45,036 nt of DNA. Origin: JBBDXA01 sp040902585. GTDB taxonomy: Bacteria > Planctomycetota > Phycisphaerae > Phycisphaerales > Phycisphaeraceae. Numbering within the stretch: the stretch's first letter is position 1; the number at the start of each line of letters is the position of its first letter. A program made the position numbers and the translations under genes. Below are positions 1 through 10,148 of this stretch, piece after piece. The stretch spans positions 1-45,036 of the forward strand of contig JBBDXA010000049.1 in NCBI GenBank assembly GCA_040902585.1, in the 5' to 3' direction. Below the pieces are notes generated by a model. The model saw only the letters and a list, made by a program, of their open reading frames with translations, had not been told where the DNA came from and did no database searches.

Positions 1-207
1 GGATTCAGCCGCGACGCGGCGGGACCAGCGTAGCCCGCGGCGTGAGCCGGGGGTGGACGGCGACGCGCGGAAACCGAGCCTCAAAGAGGCGACACGCACC
101 GGCGGTCGGCCTGTGTCGCCCCATTGGGGCTCGGACCCATCACACCGCCGTTCACCCCGGACTCACGTCCGGGGCTACTCAACTGCCGCCGCGTTGCGGC
201 TGAATCC
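1..207. repeat. Inverted-repeat element with nested hairpins at window start
   Basis: Positions 1-23 (GGATTCAGCCGCGACGCGGC...) are the near-perfect reverse complement of 185-207 (two mismatches). Inside them, 30-54 (GTAGCCCGCGGCGTGAGCC...) pairs with 155-178 (...GACTCACGTCCGGGGCTAC), and GCGACACG / TGTGTCGC and CGAGCC / GGCTCGG pair further in. The whole 207 bases can therefore fold as one long imperfect stem. It looks like a small non-autonomous palindromic element; no coding content is evident. The window may cut it at its left edge. Confidence 0.6.
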
Positions 208-382
208 ATGGCATTCGATCAACCCCCGGAAGTCTTGGCGGACCCCTCCGCAATCAGAGCAGAGATTTACCTTGCTTTTGAACGGCTGCGCGGTCATACT
301 ATCGGTGACGGTCACAACCCGCTCATTTTCCTTTCACGCGGAAATTCACACCAGGTTCTTCAACCGCATTCAGGAGATGGAA
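208..382. other. Gene-free leader of the PEP-CTERM gene
   Basis: Together with the repeat at 1-207 this makes a 382-base stretch without a convincing gene. An open frame runs through it into the PEP-CTERM gene, but its translation before residue M111 lacks protein-like character and the signal peptide begins at 383. A promoter is presumably here; I could not pick out a convincing -35/-10 pair. Confidence 0.45.
372..376 (+). promoter_or_regulatory. Shine-Dalgarno AGGAG deciding the start of the PEP-CTERM gene
   Basis: AGGAG at 372-376 lies 6 bases before ATG 383. A second in-frame ATG at 377 directly abuts the motif and would be too close. This places the start just before the signal peptide. 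Confidence 0.7.
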
Positions 383-1678
383 ATGTCGACACGGTCTTTC
401 ATACCTTCACTGGCATTCATTCTGGCGCTGTGCTTCGGGCACTCGGCGGCGCAGGCGGTGCTGCACATCGTGGCGGCGCCGGGTTACACGATTACGTGGA
501 ACGGCAATGACGGGGCGAACTTCAGTCCCGCCAATCCCGCGCTGGTACCGGCGAATCTGGCGACCGGCGCGACGCCGATCGCCAACAGCCAGTTCGGGGC
601 GAATCACTTGATCGTCAAGATTAACGATGGTCACTACGGCAACTTCGACAGTTGGATCGCCAACGCGGTGGACGTGAATAATCCCAATCCGGGTATCGGC
701 GTGGTGTTCGCAGGTCTACAGAATGTGACGTCAGTCGCGTGGGGCCGAGACAACGGCAACGCGGTGACCGATCCCACCAGCGGCGGCCAGCCTGTCGGGC
801 AGTTGTCCGATCGTTCGCTGGGAACTTATACGTTGCAACGTACGACCCTGGCTGCTCCCAGTGCCGCCACCGCGGTGACGGGAAATGCGACGACAGGTTG
901 GGAGACCATCGGCACGTTCGCCTACAACGGCTCAGTTGACAATCCGCCCGGCGGCGGATTCACCGCGTTCCTCCGCCACGAGTATCAGATCGCTTTCCTC
1001 GGCGGTGCGGTCGACGCCACCGCCATCCGCATCACCGCACCCAACGGCAACGCGATCGATGAAATCGAAGCCTACTCCGGCTCCATCCAGACCGGCATTC
1101 GACTGGTCAGCATCTCCGCGCCCGTAACCGTCGCCGACAACCTTGCTCTGTCCAGCCGCGGTTCGGTTGCCTTCGCCAAGGATTTGATCGGCAACGGCAG
1201 CCTCGCTCCCACGCACACCATCGCGAACCTGAATGACGGGATCTACGGCAACAGCAACAGTTGGATCGGCAATTCGAACCCGACCTTTGCCGGTGTCGCC
1301 CTCGGTTCGCCGACGCTCATCGGCGCGATCGCCTTCGGCCGCGACAGCGATGGCGTGGTCAGCTTCGCCGATCGCGCCGCGGGCGTCTACATCCTTCAGT
1401 ACACCACCGTGCTCAACCCCGATGCGACCACGCCCGACAGCGACTGGATCACGCTCGGCAGCACGACATACGCCACCAACGATCCGCTTCGCTTCATCCG
1501 CCATCAGTATGCGTTTGATCCGGTCTTCGCCACCGGCATCCGCATCGTCACGCAGAACGGCGAAGGCCAGATCGCCATCGATGAAATCGAAGTCATCGGC
1601 GTGCCCGAACCGGCGACGGCGAGCCTGCTGGTGCTCGGCGTGGCGGGGCTGGTGGCCCGCCGCCGACGGGTGCAGTAA
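383..1678 (+). CDS. PEP-CTERM secreted protein with two discoidin-like repeats
   Basis: The protein has 431 residues. It starts with a signal peptide (MSTRSFIPSLAFILALCFG, cleavage probably after AQA) and ends with a PEP-CTERM sorting signal (VPEPATASLLVLGVAGLVA followed by RRRR), the type handled by exosortases, so it is exported and probably anchored or processed at the cell surface. Two related modules follow each other: NDGHYGNFDSWIAN...WGRD near residues 80-120 and NDGIYGNSNSWIGN...FGRDSD near 280-320. Both resemble F5/8 type C (discoidin) domains, which often bind carbohydrate. The same motif set recurs in the large PSD1 protein at 2657-6190. The exact ligand is unknown. No exosortase gene is in the window. 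Confidence 0.8.
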   Translation: MSTRSFIPSLAFILALCFGHSAAQAVLHIVAAPGYTITWNGNDGANFSPANPALVPANLATGATPIANSQFGANHLIVKINDGHYGNFDSWIANAVDVNNPNPGIGVVFAGLQNVTSVAWGRDNGNAVTDPTSGGQPVGQLSDRSLGTYTLQRTTLAAPSAATAVTGNATTGWETIGTFAYNGSVDNPPGGGFTAFLRHEYQIAFLGGAVDATAIRITAPNGNAIDEIEAYSGSIQTGIRLVSISAPVTVADNLALSSRGSVAFAKDLIGNGSLAPTHTIANLNDGIYGNSNSWIGNSNPTFAGVALGSPTLIGAIAFGRDSDGVVSFADRAAGVYILQYTTVLNPDATTPDSDWITLGSTTYATNDPLRFIRHQYAFDPVFATGIRIVTQNGEGQIAIDEIEVIGVPEPATASLLVLGVAGLVARRRRVQ

Positions 1679-1693
1679 TACTTAATCCATCGG

Positions 1694-1733
1694 CCCGATG
1701 CCCGTGATATCGCGGGCATCGGGTTCTTGTTTC
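1694..1733 (+). terminator. Intrinsic terminator after the PEP-CTERM gene
   Basis: CCCGATGCCCG (1694-1704) and CGGGCATCGGG (1713-1723) form a perfect 11-base-pair stem with an 8-base loop, followed by TTCTTGTTTC. It lies 15 bases after the stop codon. Confidence 0.8.
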
Positions 1734-1815
1734 TGTTTCCTGCTCTGGCGGCTAGAATCAGACCCGGCGGATGAGGGAGTGGAGTCTTCACGCTCCTTTT
1801 TTCAGGACGCGGCCC

Positions 1816-2610
1816 ATGCCTCACATGTCCTTCAGGTTCCACCGCCCGCCAAATCGAGCCTTCACCATCGTCGAACTGCTCTTGGTGATCAGCCTGATCG
1901 TGCTGCTGATTTCAATGACGCTGCCTTCGCTCGGCCAGGCCAAGGAAACCGCCCGCCGCGCCGTCTGCGCCGCCAACAGTCGCAGCCAGGTGCAGGCCTG
2001 CGATGTCTATTCCAACGACAACAGCGGCTTCTTTCCCTCCTCGTTCGACAAGGACGGCACGTGGGCTTACTCGTTTGACCTGCGCACGAGCAGCACGGCA
2101 GTGCGCAAGCCGCTGGGTGTAGGCGCGTGTATTCCCGGCAGGTACATCGGCATGGAGCCGAAGGTGTTTCACTGCCCCAGCATGGATACTTCCGGCGCGA
2201 CGCAGTGGAACACGCCGTACCACAGCATGGATGTCGATATTCCCAACTGGTGGAGTTCGATCGGTGCTTCATGGTGGAGCGATCCTCTTCAGGCGAGCAA
2301 GCGCATCACCATTGCCTACTCCTACCGCGCGCCTTCGTGGTATCTCAACTCGACCTCGAAGCACATCCGTCACGGCCAGATGAACCCCGGCTTCGTGGTC
2401 AACGTCGACATCATGGACCCGCGCTTCGGCAAGTGGTACACCCACAAGCAGGGCTTCACCTTCACCCGCATGGACGAGAGCACCAGCTTTCGCGGCGATC
2501 GAAACGATGAATTCGAAACGCTGTCCATCAGCATGGGCGTGAATACGGATGGCATCAACGGCTCGCTCAAGGACGAACTGCTCTTCAAGAAACTCGAGAC
2601 AGGGCAGTAG
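1816..2610 (+). CDS. Pseudopilin-like protein with prepilin N-terminal methylation motif
   Basis: The protein has 264 residues. Start ATG 1816 follows AGGA (1804-1807) at 8 bases. The N-terminus carries a prepilin-peptidase site, NRA|FTIVELLLVISLIVLLI, with the usual hydrophobic helix and Glu+5; Ala replaces the common Gly before the cleavage point, which prepilin peptidases normally tolerate. The rest (YSNDNSGFFPSSFDKDGTW and several W/Y-rich segments) resembles the type II secretion pseudopilin-like proteins that planctomycetes carry in many copies. It probably sits in the cytoplasmic membrane as a pseudopilin or minor pilin. It lies 46 bases before the PSD1 gene on the same strand, so co-transcription is possible. 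Confidence 0.72.
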   Translation: MPHMSFRFHRPPNRAFTIVELLLVISLIVLLISMTLPSLGQAKETARRAVCAANSRSQVQACDVYSNDNSGFFPSSFDKDGTWAYSFDLRTSSTAVRKPLGVGACIPGRYIGMEPKVFHCPSMDTSGATQWNTPYHSMDVDIPNWWSSIGASWWSDPLQASKRITIAYSYRAPSWYLNSTSKHIRHGQMNPGFVVNVDIMDPRFGKWYTHKQGFTFTRMDESTSFRGDRNDEFETLSISMGVNTDGINGSLKDELLFKKLETGQ

Positions 2611-2656
2611 CGCAACACTTCGCCGATATTCAAGGACTGGCCAGGAACCTTACACG

Positions 2657-5600
2657 ATGAAACGATACGCAGTTGCTCTCGTTGCCGTGATGATGCTGAT
2701 CGGGATGGCAGGCAGTCCCCGCGCAAGTGGCGCTGACGCTGCGGCCGCGCCGCTGCCCGCGCCGTTGGATCGCGCGATTGACTTCACCAAGGATGTGCAG
2801 CCGGTGCTGGCGAAACATTGTGTTTCGTGTCACGGGCCTGAGAAGCAGAAGTCCGGGCTGCGACTGGACCAGAGCGCGAGCGTGAAGAAGGGCGGCAACT
2901 CGGGGGAGCCGGTGTATGTCGTGGGCAAGAGCGCGGAGAGTCACATCATCAAGCTCGTCGCGGGATTGATCGAAGATGAAATCATGCCGCCCAAGGGGGC
3001 GCGGCTGAGCGCTGAAGAGATCGGCATCCTGCGCGCTTGGATCGATCAGGGGGCGAAGTGGCCTGACGACGGTGGTGCGGGAACAGGGCCGGTGAAGCTG
3101 ACGCACTGGTCGTTTCAGCCGGTGAGAAGGGTGGAGCCGGCGGATGCAAAGGCGCAAGCGTTGCGCGCGTGGGTCAGGAACCCGATCGATGCGTTCATCG
3201 CGGCGAAACTGGAAGAAAAGGGGTTGCAACCTTCGAAGGAGGCGGACAAGGAAACGCTCGTTCGCCGGGCGTATCTATTGATCACGGGCCTCGCGCCGAC
3301 GCCGGCGCAGCGGCAGGCGTTTCTCGATGACTCGCGCGGCGATGCGTTCGAGCGGCTGGTGGATGGACTGCTCGCCAGCCCGCGCTACGGCGAGCGCTGG
3401 GCCCGGCACTGGATGGATGTCGCACGCTTCGCTGAGACGAATGGCTTCGAGACCAACACGCCCCGGCCCACCGCGTGGCACTATCGTGATTACGTCATTC
3501 GAGCCTTCAACGAGAACACGCCTTACGATCGCTTCGTGCAGGAACAGATCGCCGGCGACTCGCTCGGCGAGGACGCGGCAACAGGCTTTCTCGTGGGCGG
3601 GGCGTATGACGTGGTGAAAAGCCCTGACCCGGTGCTCACTGCGAACCAGCGCGCGGATGAAATTCACGACATGATCAACACGACGAGCACAGCCTTCCTG
3701 GGCGTGACCGTCGCCTGCGCCCGCTGTCACAATCACAAGTTCGACCCCGTCTCGCAGAAGGATTACTTCGCCTTCGCGGCAGTGTTCGCAGGCGTGAATC
3801 ACGGCGAGCGCGCGATCAAATCAACAGGCGATGCGGAAAAGGAGAGGCAGATCGCGGACCTTCTCGGAAAGATTGCAGGACACCGCGCGGAGCTGGCGAA
3901 GTTTGAGACGCCGCCGCAGCCGGTGGTGGGTGAGCCGGCGCGCACGATTGTGATTGATGATGAGCAGACCAGCGGCGTGGCGAGCGTTGCCTATCTCATC
4001 AAGCCGCAGCCCTCACCGGGGATGAATCCGAGCGGCGCGCTGCGTGGTTACCGCGATGATGCGGGTGATGTGGATCGTCTGCCGAACCTTTCGGGCGGAA
4101 GGTATGCGTGGTGGACGCACGATGAATCCGGCGCGGGCAAGGATTACATCGCGTATCACCCGAATGCGGCAGGGCGATTCCGCCTGTGGCTCTCCTGGGG
4201 CTGCGGCTGGCACACGCATTGCGCCGACACGCAGTACCTCGTCGATGTCGATGGCGACCTGAGTACGAAGGACGATCAGAAGCCCATCGCCACGATCGAT
4301 CAGCAGCGCTTCGGCGACGGCACCGGCGAACCCGTAAGCAAGCCGCTGTGGAGCGGCCTGAGCGATGTGGGCGTGGTCGAGTTGAAGGAAACCTCGCGCA
4401 TCGTCATGCGCGGCGGTAAAACAGGCAGCGCGATCACGGCTGACATCATCGTACTCCAAGAAGTCAAAACGACTCAAGACCCAGGACCCAAGACTCAGGA
4501 CGCGCTCGCCCACCAACCTCGCCTGCGCGAACCCGCCAATGCGAAGCTTAACGAAGAACGCTTCGCCCCACAGAAGGCAAAGTTCGTTCGCTTCAACATC
4601 GCTACGACCAACGGCGGCGAACCCTGCATCGATGAACTGGAAATTTTCTCCGTCGCTTCCGACGCGAAGCCTTCGACCAACATCGCCCTCGCCTCGCTCG
4701 GCAGCAAGCTCACTTCCAGCGGCGACTACGTCGGCAACCCCAAGCACAAGCTCGAACACCTGAACGATGGCAAGCTGAGCAACGATTTCAGTTGGATCTC
4801 CAACACGCCCGGCAAAGGCTGGGTCACCGTCGAACTCGCTGAGCCCGCGTGGATCGAACGCATCAACTGGGGTCGTGACCGCACGGAAGGTTTTAAGGAT
4901 CGCACCGCTACGAGTTATCGCTTTGAAGTTTCTGATGATGGACAGAAGTGGATGACGGTCGCGTCTTCGAGCGATCGCCTGCCCTTTGGCATGAAGGTCG
5001 AGGACATCACCGCGTATCGCTTCGTCGGTCTGACCGGCGAGCAGGCGAAGCGCGCCCGACAGATTATCGATGAACTGAAGGCATGGGATGCCCAGCTCGG
5101 CGTGATTTCGCAGATGCCGCGTGCTTATGCGGGGACTTTTGCGCAGCCCGCGCCGACGCGAAGGTTTTATCGCGGCGATCCGATGGAGCCGCGTGAAGTG
5201 GTGGAGCCGGGCGCGATTGAATCACTGGGTCGATCGCTTGATATTGACACGAAGACCCCCGAGCGCGAACGCCGCGCTGCCCTTGCCAAGTGGATCACCA
5301 GCAAAGACAACCCGCTGACCGCGCGGGTGATGGTCAACCGCATCTGGCATTGGCACTTCGGCGAAGGGCTGGTCTCGACGCCGAGTGACTTCGGAAAGAT
5401 GGGCAGCACGCCGACGCATCCGGAGCTGCTCGACTGGCTGGCGGATGAGTTCATGAAGAGCGGCTGGAACGTGAAGCACATGCAGAAGCTCATCGTCACC
5501 AGCACCACATGGCGACAGGACAGCGCTCCGAGTCAGGGCCAAGGGCCAAGGGCCAAGGGCCAACGGGCGGAGCAAGGCATTCCGCAATCCGCAACACCGG

Positions 5601-6190
5601 GGGGCCGCGATCCGCAATCGCTTGATCCCCAATCCATCGACGCCGACTCCCGCTACCTCTGGCGCTTCCCCCCGCGCCGCCTCGAAGCCGAGGCCATCCG
5701 CGACGGCCTGCTCCAGGTCGCCGGTTCGCTCGATCTGACCATGGGCGGCCCCGGCTGGAACGCCTTCAAAGACAACTCGAATTACGTCCGCGTCTACACC
5801 CCCAAGGATGACTGGGACAAGAGCGATTGGCGACGCATGATCTATATGTACAAGGTTCGCGTGGAACACGATGCGACCTTCGGCGTCTTCGACTGCCCCG
5901 ACGCCGGCCAGCCCACCGACAAACGCGGGCGCAGCACCACCGCGCTTCAGGCGCTGAATCTCTTGAACAGCGGTTTTGTGCTGGAGCAGGCGGAGCTGTT
6001 TGCCGCGCGTCTTGAAAAGGAATCGCCCAAGGATGTGCCGGCGCAGGTTCGCCGGGCGTTTTTGCTTTGCTTCGGTCGCGAGGCGACGCAGGCGGAAGTG
6101 GATGGCGCGCAGTCGCTGGTGAGTGAGTATGGTTTGAAGGCATTGTGCCGTGCTATGATTAATGCGAACGAATTCTTGTTCGTGCAGTGA
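2657..6190 (+). CDS. PSCyt1/PSCyt2/PSD1 planctomycete cytochrome-domain protein (DUF1549-DUF1553)
   Basis: The protein has 1177 residues. A signal peptide (MKRYAVALVAVMMLIGMAG) is followed by a heme-binding C55-VS-C58-H59 motif of planctomycete cytochrome C (PSCyt1). A DUF1549 region follows, ending in C354-AR-C357-HNHKFDP, and the C-terminus is PSD1/DUF1553 (NPLTARVMVNRIWHWHFGEG...). Between them lie a carbohydrate-binding-like module (about 435-610, with RYAWWTHDESG and WLSWGCGWHTHC) and a discoidin-like module (about 690-800, NDGKLSNDFSWISN...WGRDRTEGF). Such proteins pair with DUF1501 proteins, as here, and have been linked to polysaccharide use; the reaction is not known. Two stretches encoded by tandem heptamers (4472-4500 and 5535-5600) interrupt the expected domains. 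ATG 2657 follows AGGA at 2643. Confidence 0.9.
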   Translation: MKRYAVALVAVMMLIGMAGSPRASGADAAAAPLPAPLDRAIDFTKDVQPVLAKHCVSCHGPEKQKSGLRLDQSASVKKGGNSGEPVYVVGKSAESHIIKLVAGLIEDEIMPPKGARLSAEEIGILRAWIDQGAKWPDDGGAGTGPVKLTHWSFQPVRRVEPADAKAQALRAWVRNPIDAFIAAKLEEKGLQPSKEADKETLVRRAYLLITGLAPTPAQRQAFLDDSRGDAFERLVDGLLASPRYGERWARHWMDVARFAETNGFETNTPRPTAWHYRDYVIRAFNENTPYDRFVQEQIAGDSLGEDAATGFLVGGAYDVVKSPDPVLTANQRADEIHDMINTTSTAFLGVTVACARCHNHKFDPVSQKDYFAFAAVFAGVNHGERAIKSTGDAEKERQIADLLGKIAGHRAELAKFETPPQPVVGEPARTIVIDDEQTSGVASVAYLIKPQPSPGMNPSGALRGYRDDAGDVDRLPNLSGGRYAWWTHDESGAGKDYIAYHPNAAGRFRLWLSWGCGWHTHCADTQYLVDVDGDLSTKDDQKPIATIDQQRFGDGTGEPVSKPLWSGLSDVGVVELKETSRIVMRGGKTGSAITADIIVLQEVKTTQDPGPKTQDALAHQPRLREPANAKLNEERFAPQKAKFVRFNIATTNGGEPCIDELEIFSVASDAKPSTNIALASLGSKLTSSGDYVGNPKHKLEHLNDGKLSNDFSWISNTPGKGWVTVELAEPAWIERINWGRDRTEGFKDRTATSYRFEVSDDGQKWMTVASSSDRLPFGMKVEDITAYRFVGLTGEQAKRARQIIDELKAWDAQLGVISQMPRAYAGTFAQPAPTRRFYRGDPMEPREVVEPGAIESLGRSLDIDTKTPERERRAALAKWITSKDNPLTARVMVNRIWHWHFGEGLVSTPSDFGKMGSTPTHPELLDWLADEFMKSGWNVKHMQKLIVTSTTWRQDSAPSQGQGPRAKGQRAEQGIPQSATPGGRDPQSLDPQSIDADSRYLWRFPPRRLEAEAIRDGLLQVAGSLDLTMGGPGWNAFKDNSNYVRVYTPKDDWDKSDWRRMIYMYKVRVEHDATFGVFDCPDAGQPTDKRGRSTTALQALNLLNSGFVLEQAELFAARLEKESPKDVPAQVRRAFLLCFGREATQAEVDGAQSLVSEYGLKALCRAMINANEFLFVQ
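4472..4501 (+). repeat. ACYCARG heptamer array inside the PSD1 gene
   Basis: Four consecutive 7-base units, ACTCAAG, ACCCAGG, ACCCAAG and ACTCAGG, occur at 4472-4499 followed by AC. They are translated as TTQDPGPKTQD within a linker of the PSD1 protein. The ACTCAGG unit is the same as in mtnA (37502-37522) and, inverted, in the ettA leader (10022-10042). Confidence 0.85.
5535..5600 (+). repeat. AGGGCCA and GCAATCC heptamer arrays inside the PSD1 gene
   Basis: Four perfect copies of AGGGCCA run from 5535 to 5562. Two GCATTCC/GCAATCC units follow at 5577-5590, with related GATCCGCAATC pieces to about 5630. The translation (QGQGPRAKGQRAEQGIPQS) splits the DUF1553 domain between the IVTSTTWRQ segment and the RYLWRFPPRRLEAEAIRD segment, where family members normally have a short connector. 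Confidence 0.82.
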
Positions 6191-6211
6191 GTGATTTTGT
6201 GGAGTCCGTTT

Positions 6212-6775
6212 ATGTCCGCTATTCCACAATCCGGTCCTCGATTGTTGACGGCTGAGGAGTATGCCGGTCTTCCGGACGATGGTTGCCGCACTGAACTTGT
6301 GCGGGGGAGGATTGTTTACTTGAACATGCCCATGCCAACGCACGGCTATATCTGCGCGCGGATTGTGCGGCTCGTAGGCAACTACGTGGATGACCATGAT
6401 CTGGGACGCGTGTTCTCGAACGATTCGGGCATCATCACCGAGCGGCATCCCGATTCCGTGCGGGGCGCGGATGTCGCGTTCTACAGCTACAACCGGCTGC
6501 CGCGCGGTCCGCTGCCTGATGCGTATCCGCCGCTCGCGCCCGAAGTCGTGTTTGAGGTGAAGTCACCGAGCGATTCGGTGAAGCAGATGACTGTGAAAGC
6601 AGGGGAGTATCTTGACGCGGGCGTGCTTCAGGTTTGCCTCGTTGACCCGTCCATCCAGCGCGTCTCCGTCCTCTCAGTCAATGCGGAGCCATTTTCTCTG
6701 AAGGAAAAAGAGTTGCTGACGTTTCCGGGCACGATCCCCGGCCTGGAGATTCCGATTCTCAAAATATTCTTGTAA
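6212..6775 (+). CDS. Uma2-family (DUF820) PD-(D/E)XK nuclease-like protein
   Basis: The protein has 187 residues starting MSAIPQSGPRLLTAEEY. ATG 6212 follows GGAG (6201-6204) at 7 bases; an upstream in-frame ATG at 6191 directly abuts the PSD1 stop and has no ribosome site. The fold signature is present: RGADVAFYS provides the Asp and PEVVFEVKSPSD the E-x-K of the PD-(D/E)XK core, with the Tyr-Leu-x-Ala-Gly-Val segment typical of Uma2. These proteins abound in planctomycetes and cyanobacteria; their substrate is not established. It lies between the PSD1 and DUF1501 genes in the same direction with short gaps, so the three probably form one transcript. Confidence 0.85.
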   Translation: MSAIPQSGPRLLTAEEYAGLPDDGCRTELVRGRIVYLNMPMPTHGYICARIVRLVGNYVDDHDLGRVFSNDSGIITERHPDSVRGADVAFYSYNRLPRGPLPDAYPPLAPEVVFEVKSPSDSVKQMTVKAGEYLDAGVLQVCLVDPSIQRVSVLSVNAEPFSLKEKELLTFPGTIPGLEIPILKIFL

Positions 6776-6787
6776 GGCGATTGCCTA

Positions 6788-8269
6788 ATGCTCTCTTACC
6801 CCGCCCGCGACCTCCTCGACCGCCGCCGCTTCCTCGGCCAGACCGGCTCCGCGCTCGGCGCGATCGGCCTGACGCAACTGCTTGCCGGCGAAGGCTTACT
6901 TGCCGCTGACGACGAACCAGCGCGCACGCCGATCCGTCCGCAGATCGACGCCGAAGCGCCCTTCAAGGCCCGCGATTCGCACTTCCCCGCCCGCGCCAAA
7001 CGCATCGTCATGATCTTCTGCACCGGTGCCTGCTCGCATGTGGACACCTGGGACTACAAGCCGCAGCTCATCAAACGCGACGGTCAGCCCATGCCCGGCT
7101 CCGACAAGCTCATCACCTTCCAGGGGGCGCAGGGCAACCTTCAAAAGAGCCCGTACGTCTTCCGCCCGCGCGGCAAGAGCGGCAAGTACATTTCCGATCT
7201 CGTCCCCAATCTCGCAAGCATGGCCGATGACATGTGCTTCATCCACTCCATGACCACCAAGACCAACACGCACGGCCCCGGTGAGAATGTCATGTCCACC
7301 GGCTTCGTCGTCGATGGCTTCCCTTCGATGGGCGCGTGGACGACGTATGCCCTCGGCTCATCGAATGACAACCTGCCCGCCTATGTGGCGATACCCGATC
7401 CGCGCGGCGTACCGCAGGCTTCGACGCGCAACTGGGGCAGCGGCTTTCTTCCAGCCGTGTTCCAGGGCACACCGCTGAATGCGAACCAACCCGTGCGCAA
7501 CCTCGCCCGGCCGGCGAACATCACCGCTCAAGAGGATCGCGCGACGCGGGCCTTTCTCGATCGCCTGAACAGGCAGCATCAGAAGGATTTCCCCGGCGAC
7601 ACCGAGCTTGCCGCCCGCATCGCCAGCTACGAACTCGCGGCCCGGATGCAGCTATCCGTGCCGGAGGTGAGTGACCTTTCCACCGAGAGCGCATCGACGC
7701 TCGCCATGTACGGCGCGGATGATCCCAATCCGGTGCGCGCCGGCTTCGCCCGCAACTGCATCCTCGCGCGAAGGCTCTGCGAGCAGGGTGTGCGCATGGT
7801 GCAGGTTTTCAACGGCGCGTACGCGATGGGCGAAGGCGTCGGCAACTGGGACGGGCACAAGACGCTCAAGCAGCAGTACGACATCCACGGGCCGATCCTC
7901 GACAAGCCCGCGGCCGCACTGCTCCGCGACCTGAAGCAGCGCGGCCTCCTTGAAGACACGCTGTTCGTGTGGACCACTGAGTTCGGGCGCATGCCGACGT
8001 TTCAGAAGGGCGCGAGCGGTCGCGATCACAATCCCAGCGGCTTCACGACATGGATGGCCGGCGCGGGTGTGAAGGCGCCGTTCACTTACGGTGCGACGGA
8101 TGAGTTCGGCTACAAGGCCGCGGAGAATGTGACGAGCGTTCACGACTTCCACGCGACGGTGCTGCATCTCTTAGGTCTGAATCACGCGCGATTGTCGTTC
8201 TATCACAACGGCATCGAGCGCAGGCTGACGGATGTACACGGGCATGTGATTCGCGATGTGCTGGCGTGA
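6788..8269 (+). CDS. DUF1501 domain-containing secreted protein
   Basis: The protein has 493 residues. The N-terminus carries a twin-arginine-like export signal, DRRRFLGQTGSALGAIGLTQ. The body has features of DUF1501, a relative of the sulfatase/alkaline phosphatase fold: MIFCTGACSHVDTWDYKP near 75-95, KTNTHGPGENVMSTGF, VWTTEFGRMPTFQKGASGRDHNP and the C-terminal DFHATVLHLLGLNH. DUF1501 genes are nearly always next to PSD1 genes in planctomycetes and both products are predicted outside the cytoplasm. The enzymatic activity has not been assigned. AAGGCG at 6774-6779 provides a plausible ribosome site for ATG 6788. Confidence 0.9.
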   Translation: MLSYPARDLLDRRRFLGQTGSALGAIGLTQLLAGEGLLAADDEPARTPIRPQIDAEAPFKARDSHFPARAKRIVMIFCTGACSHVDTWDYKPQLIKRDGQPMPGSDKLITFQGAQGNLQKSPYVFRPRGKSGKYISDLVPNLASMADDMCFIHSMTTKTNTHGPGENVMSTGFVVDGFPSMGAWTTYALGSSNDNLPAYVAIPDPRGVPQASTRNWGSGFLPAVFQGTPLNANQPVRNLARPANITAQEDRATRAFLDRLNRQHQKDFPGDTELAARIASYELAARMQLSVPEVSDLSTESASTLAMYGADDPNPVRAGFARNCILARRLCEQGVRMVQVFNGAYAMGEGVGNWDGHKTLKQQYDIHGPILDKPAAALLRDLKQRGLLEDTLFVWTTEFGRMPTFQKGASGRDHNPSGFTTWMAGAGVKAPFTYGATDEFGYKAAENVTSVHDFHATVLHLLGLNHARLSFYHNGIERRLTDVHGHVIRDVLA

Positions 8270-8286
8270 TTTCCATCGAGCGCAAC

Positions 8287-8324
8287 CGGCGAAAGCCCAG
8301 GGATAGCTATCCCTGGGCTTTCGC
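8287..8324. terminator. Perfect 38-base palindrome between convergent genes
   Basis: GGCGAAAGCCCAGGGATAG followed immediately by its exact reverse complement occupies 8287-8324, between the DUF1501 stop (8269) and the ettA stop (8337). It could act as a two-way terminator, although no T-run follows. Its first 12 bases, GGCGAAAGCCCA, also begin the palindrome after the YraN gene (10563), so it may belong to a mobile repeat family. Confidence 0.75.
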
Positions 8325-8336
8325 CTGCGATGTCCT

Positions 8337-10016
<1,680 letters not shown>

Positions 10017-10021
10017 ATCGA

Positions 10022-10045
10022 AGTCCTGAGTCCTGAGTCCTGAGT
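10022..10045 (-). repeat. Heptamer array forming the ettA leader and ribosome site
   Basis: Three perfect AGTCCTG units (10022-10042) plus AGT; read on the ettA strand these are ACTCAGG repeats. The last copy ends AGGACT, so AGGA lies 7 bases before the ettA ATG at 10016. The array therefore appears to provide the Shine-Dalgarno sequence, and every unit carries another AGGA. Confidence 0.78.
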
Positions 10046-10148
10046 AATGGGTTGAATGAGTGGGGGGAGTCGATCAGGGTAGGGGCCGGCGGCAGGAATG
10101 TCCACGAACGCCATGCGTTGGCGTGATTGCGGTACGATTCGCAGCTAT

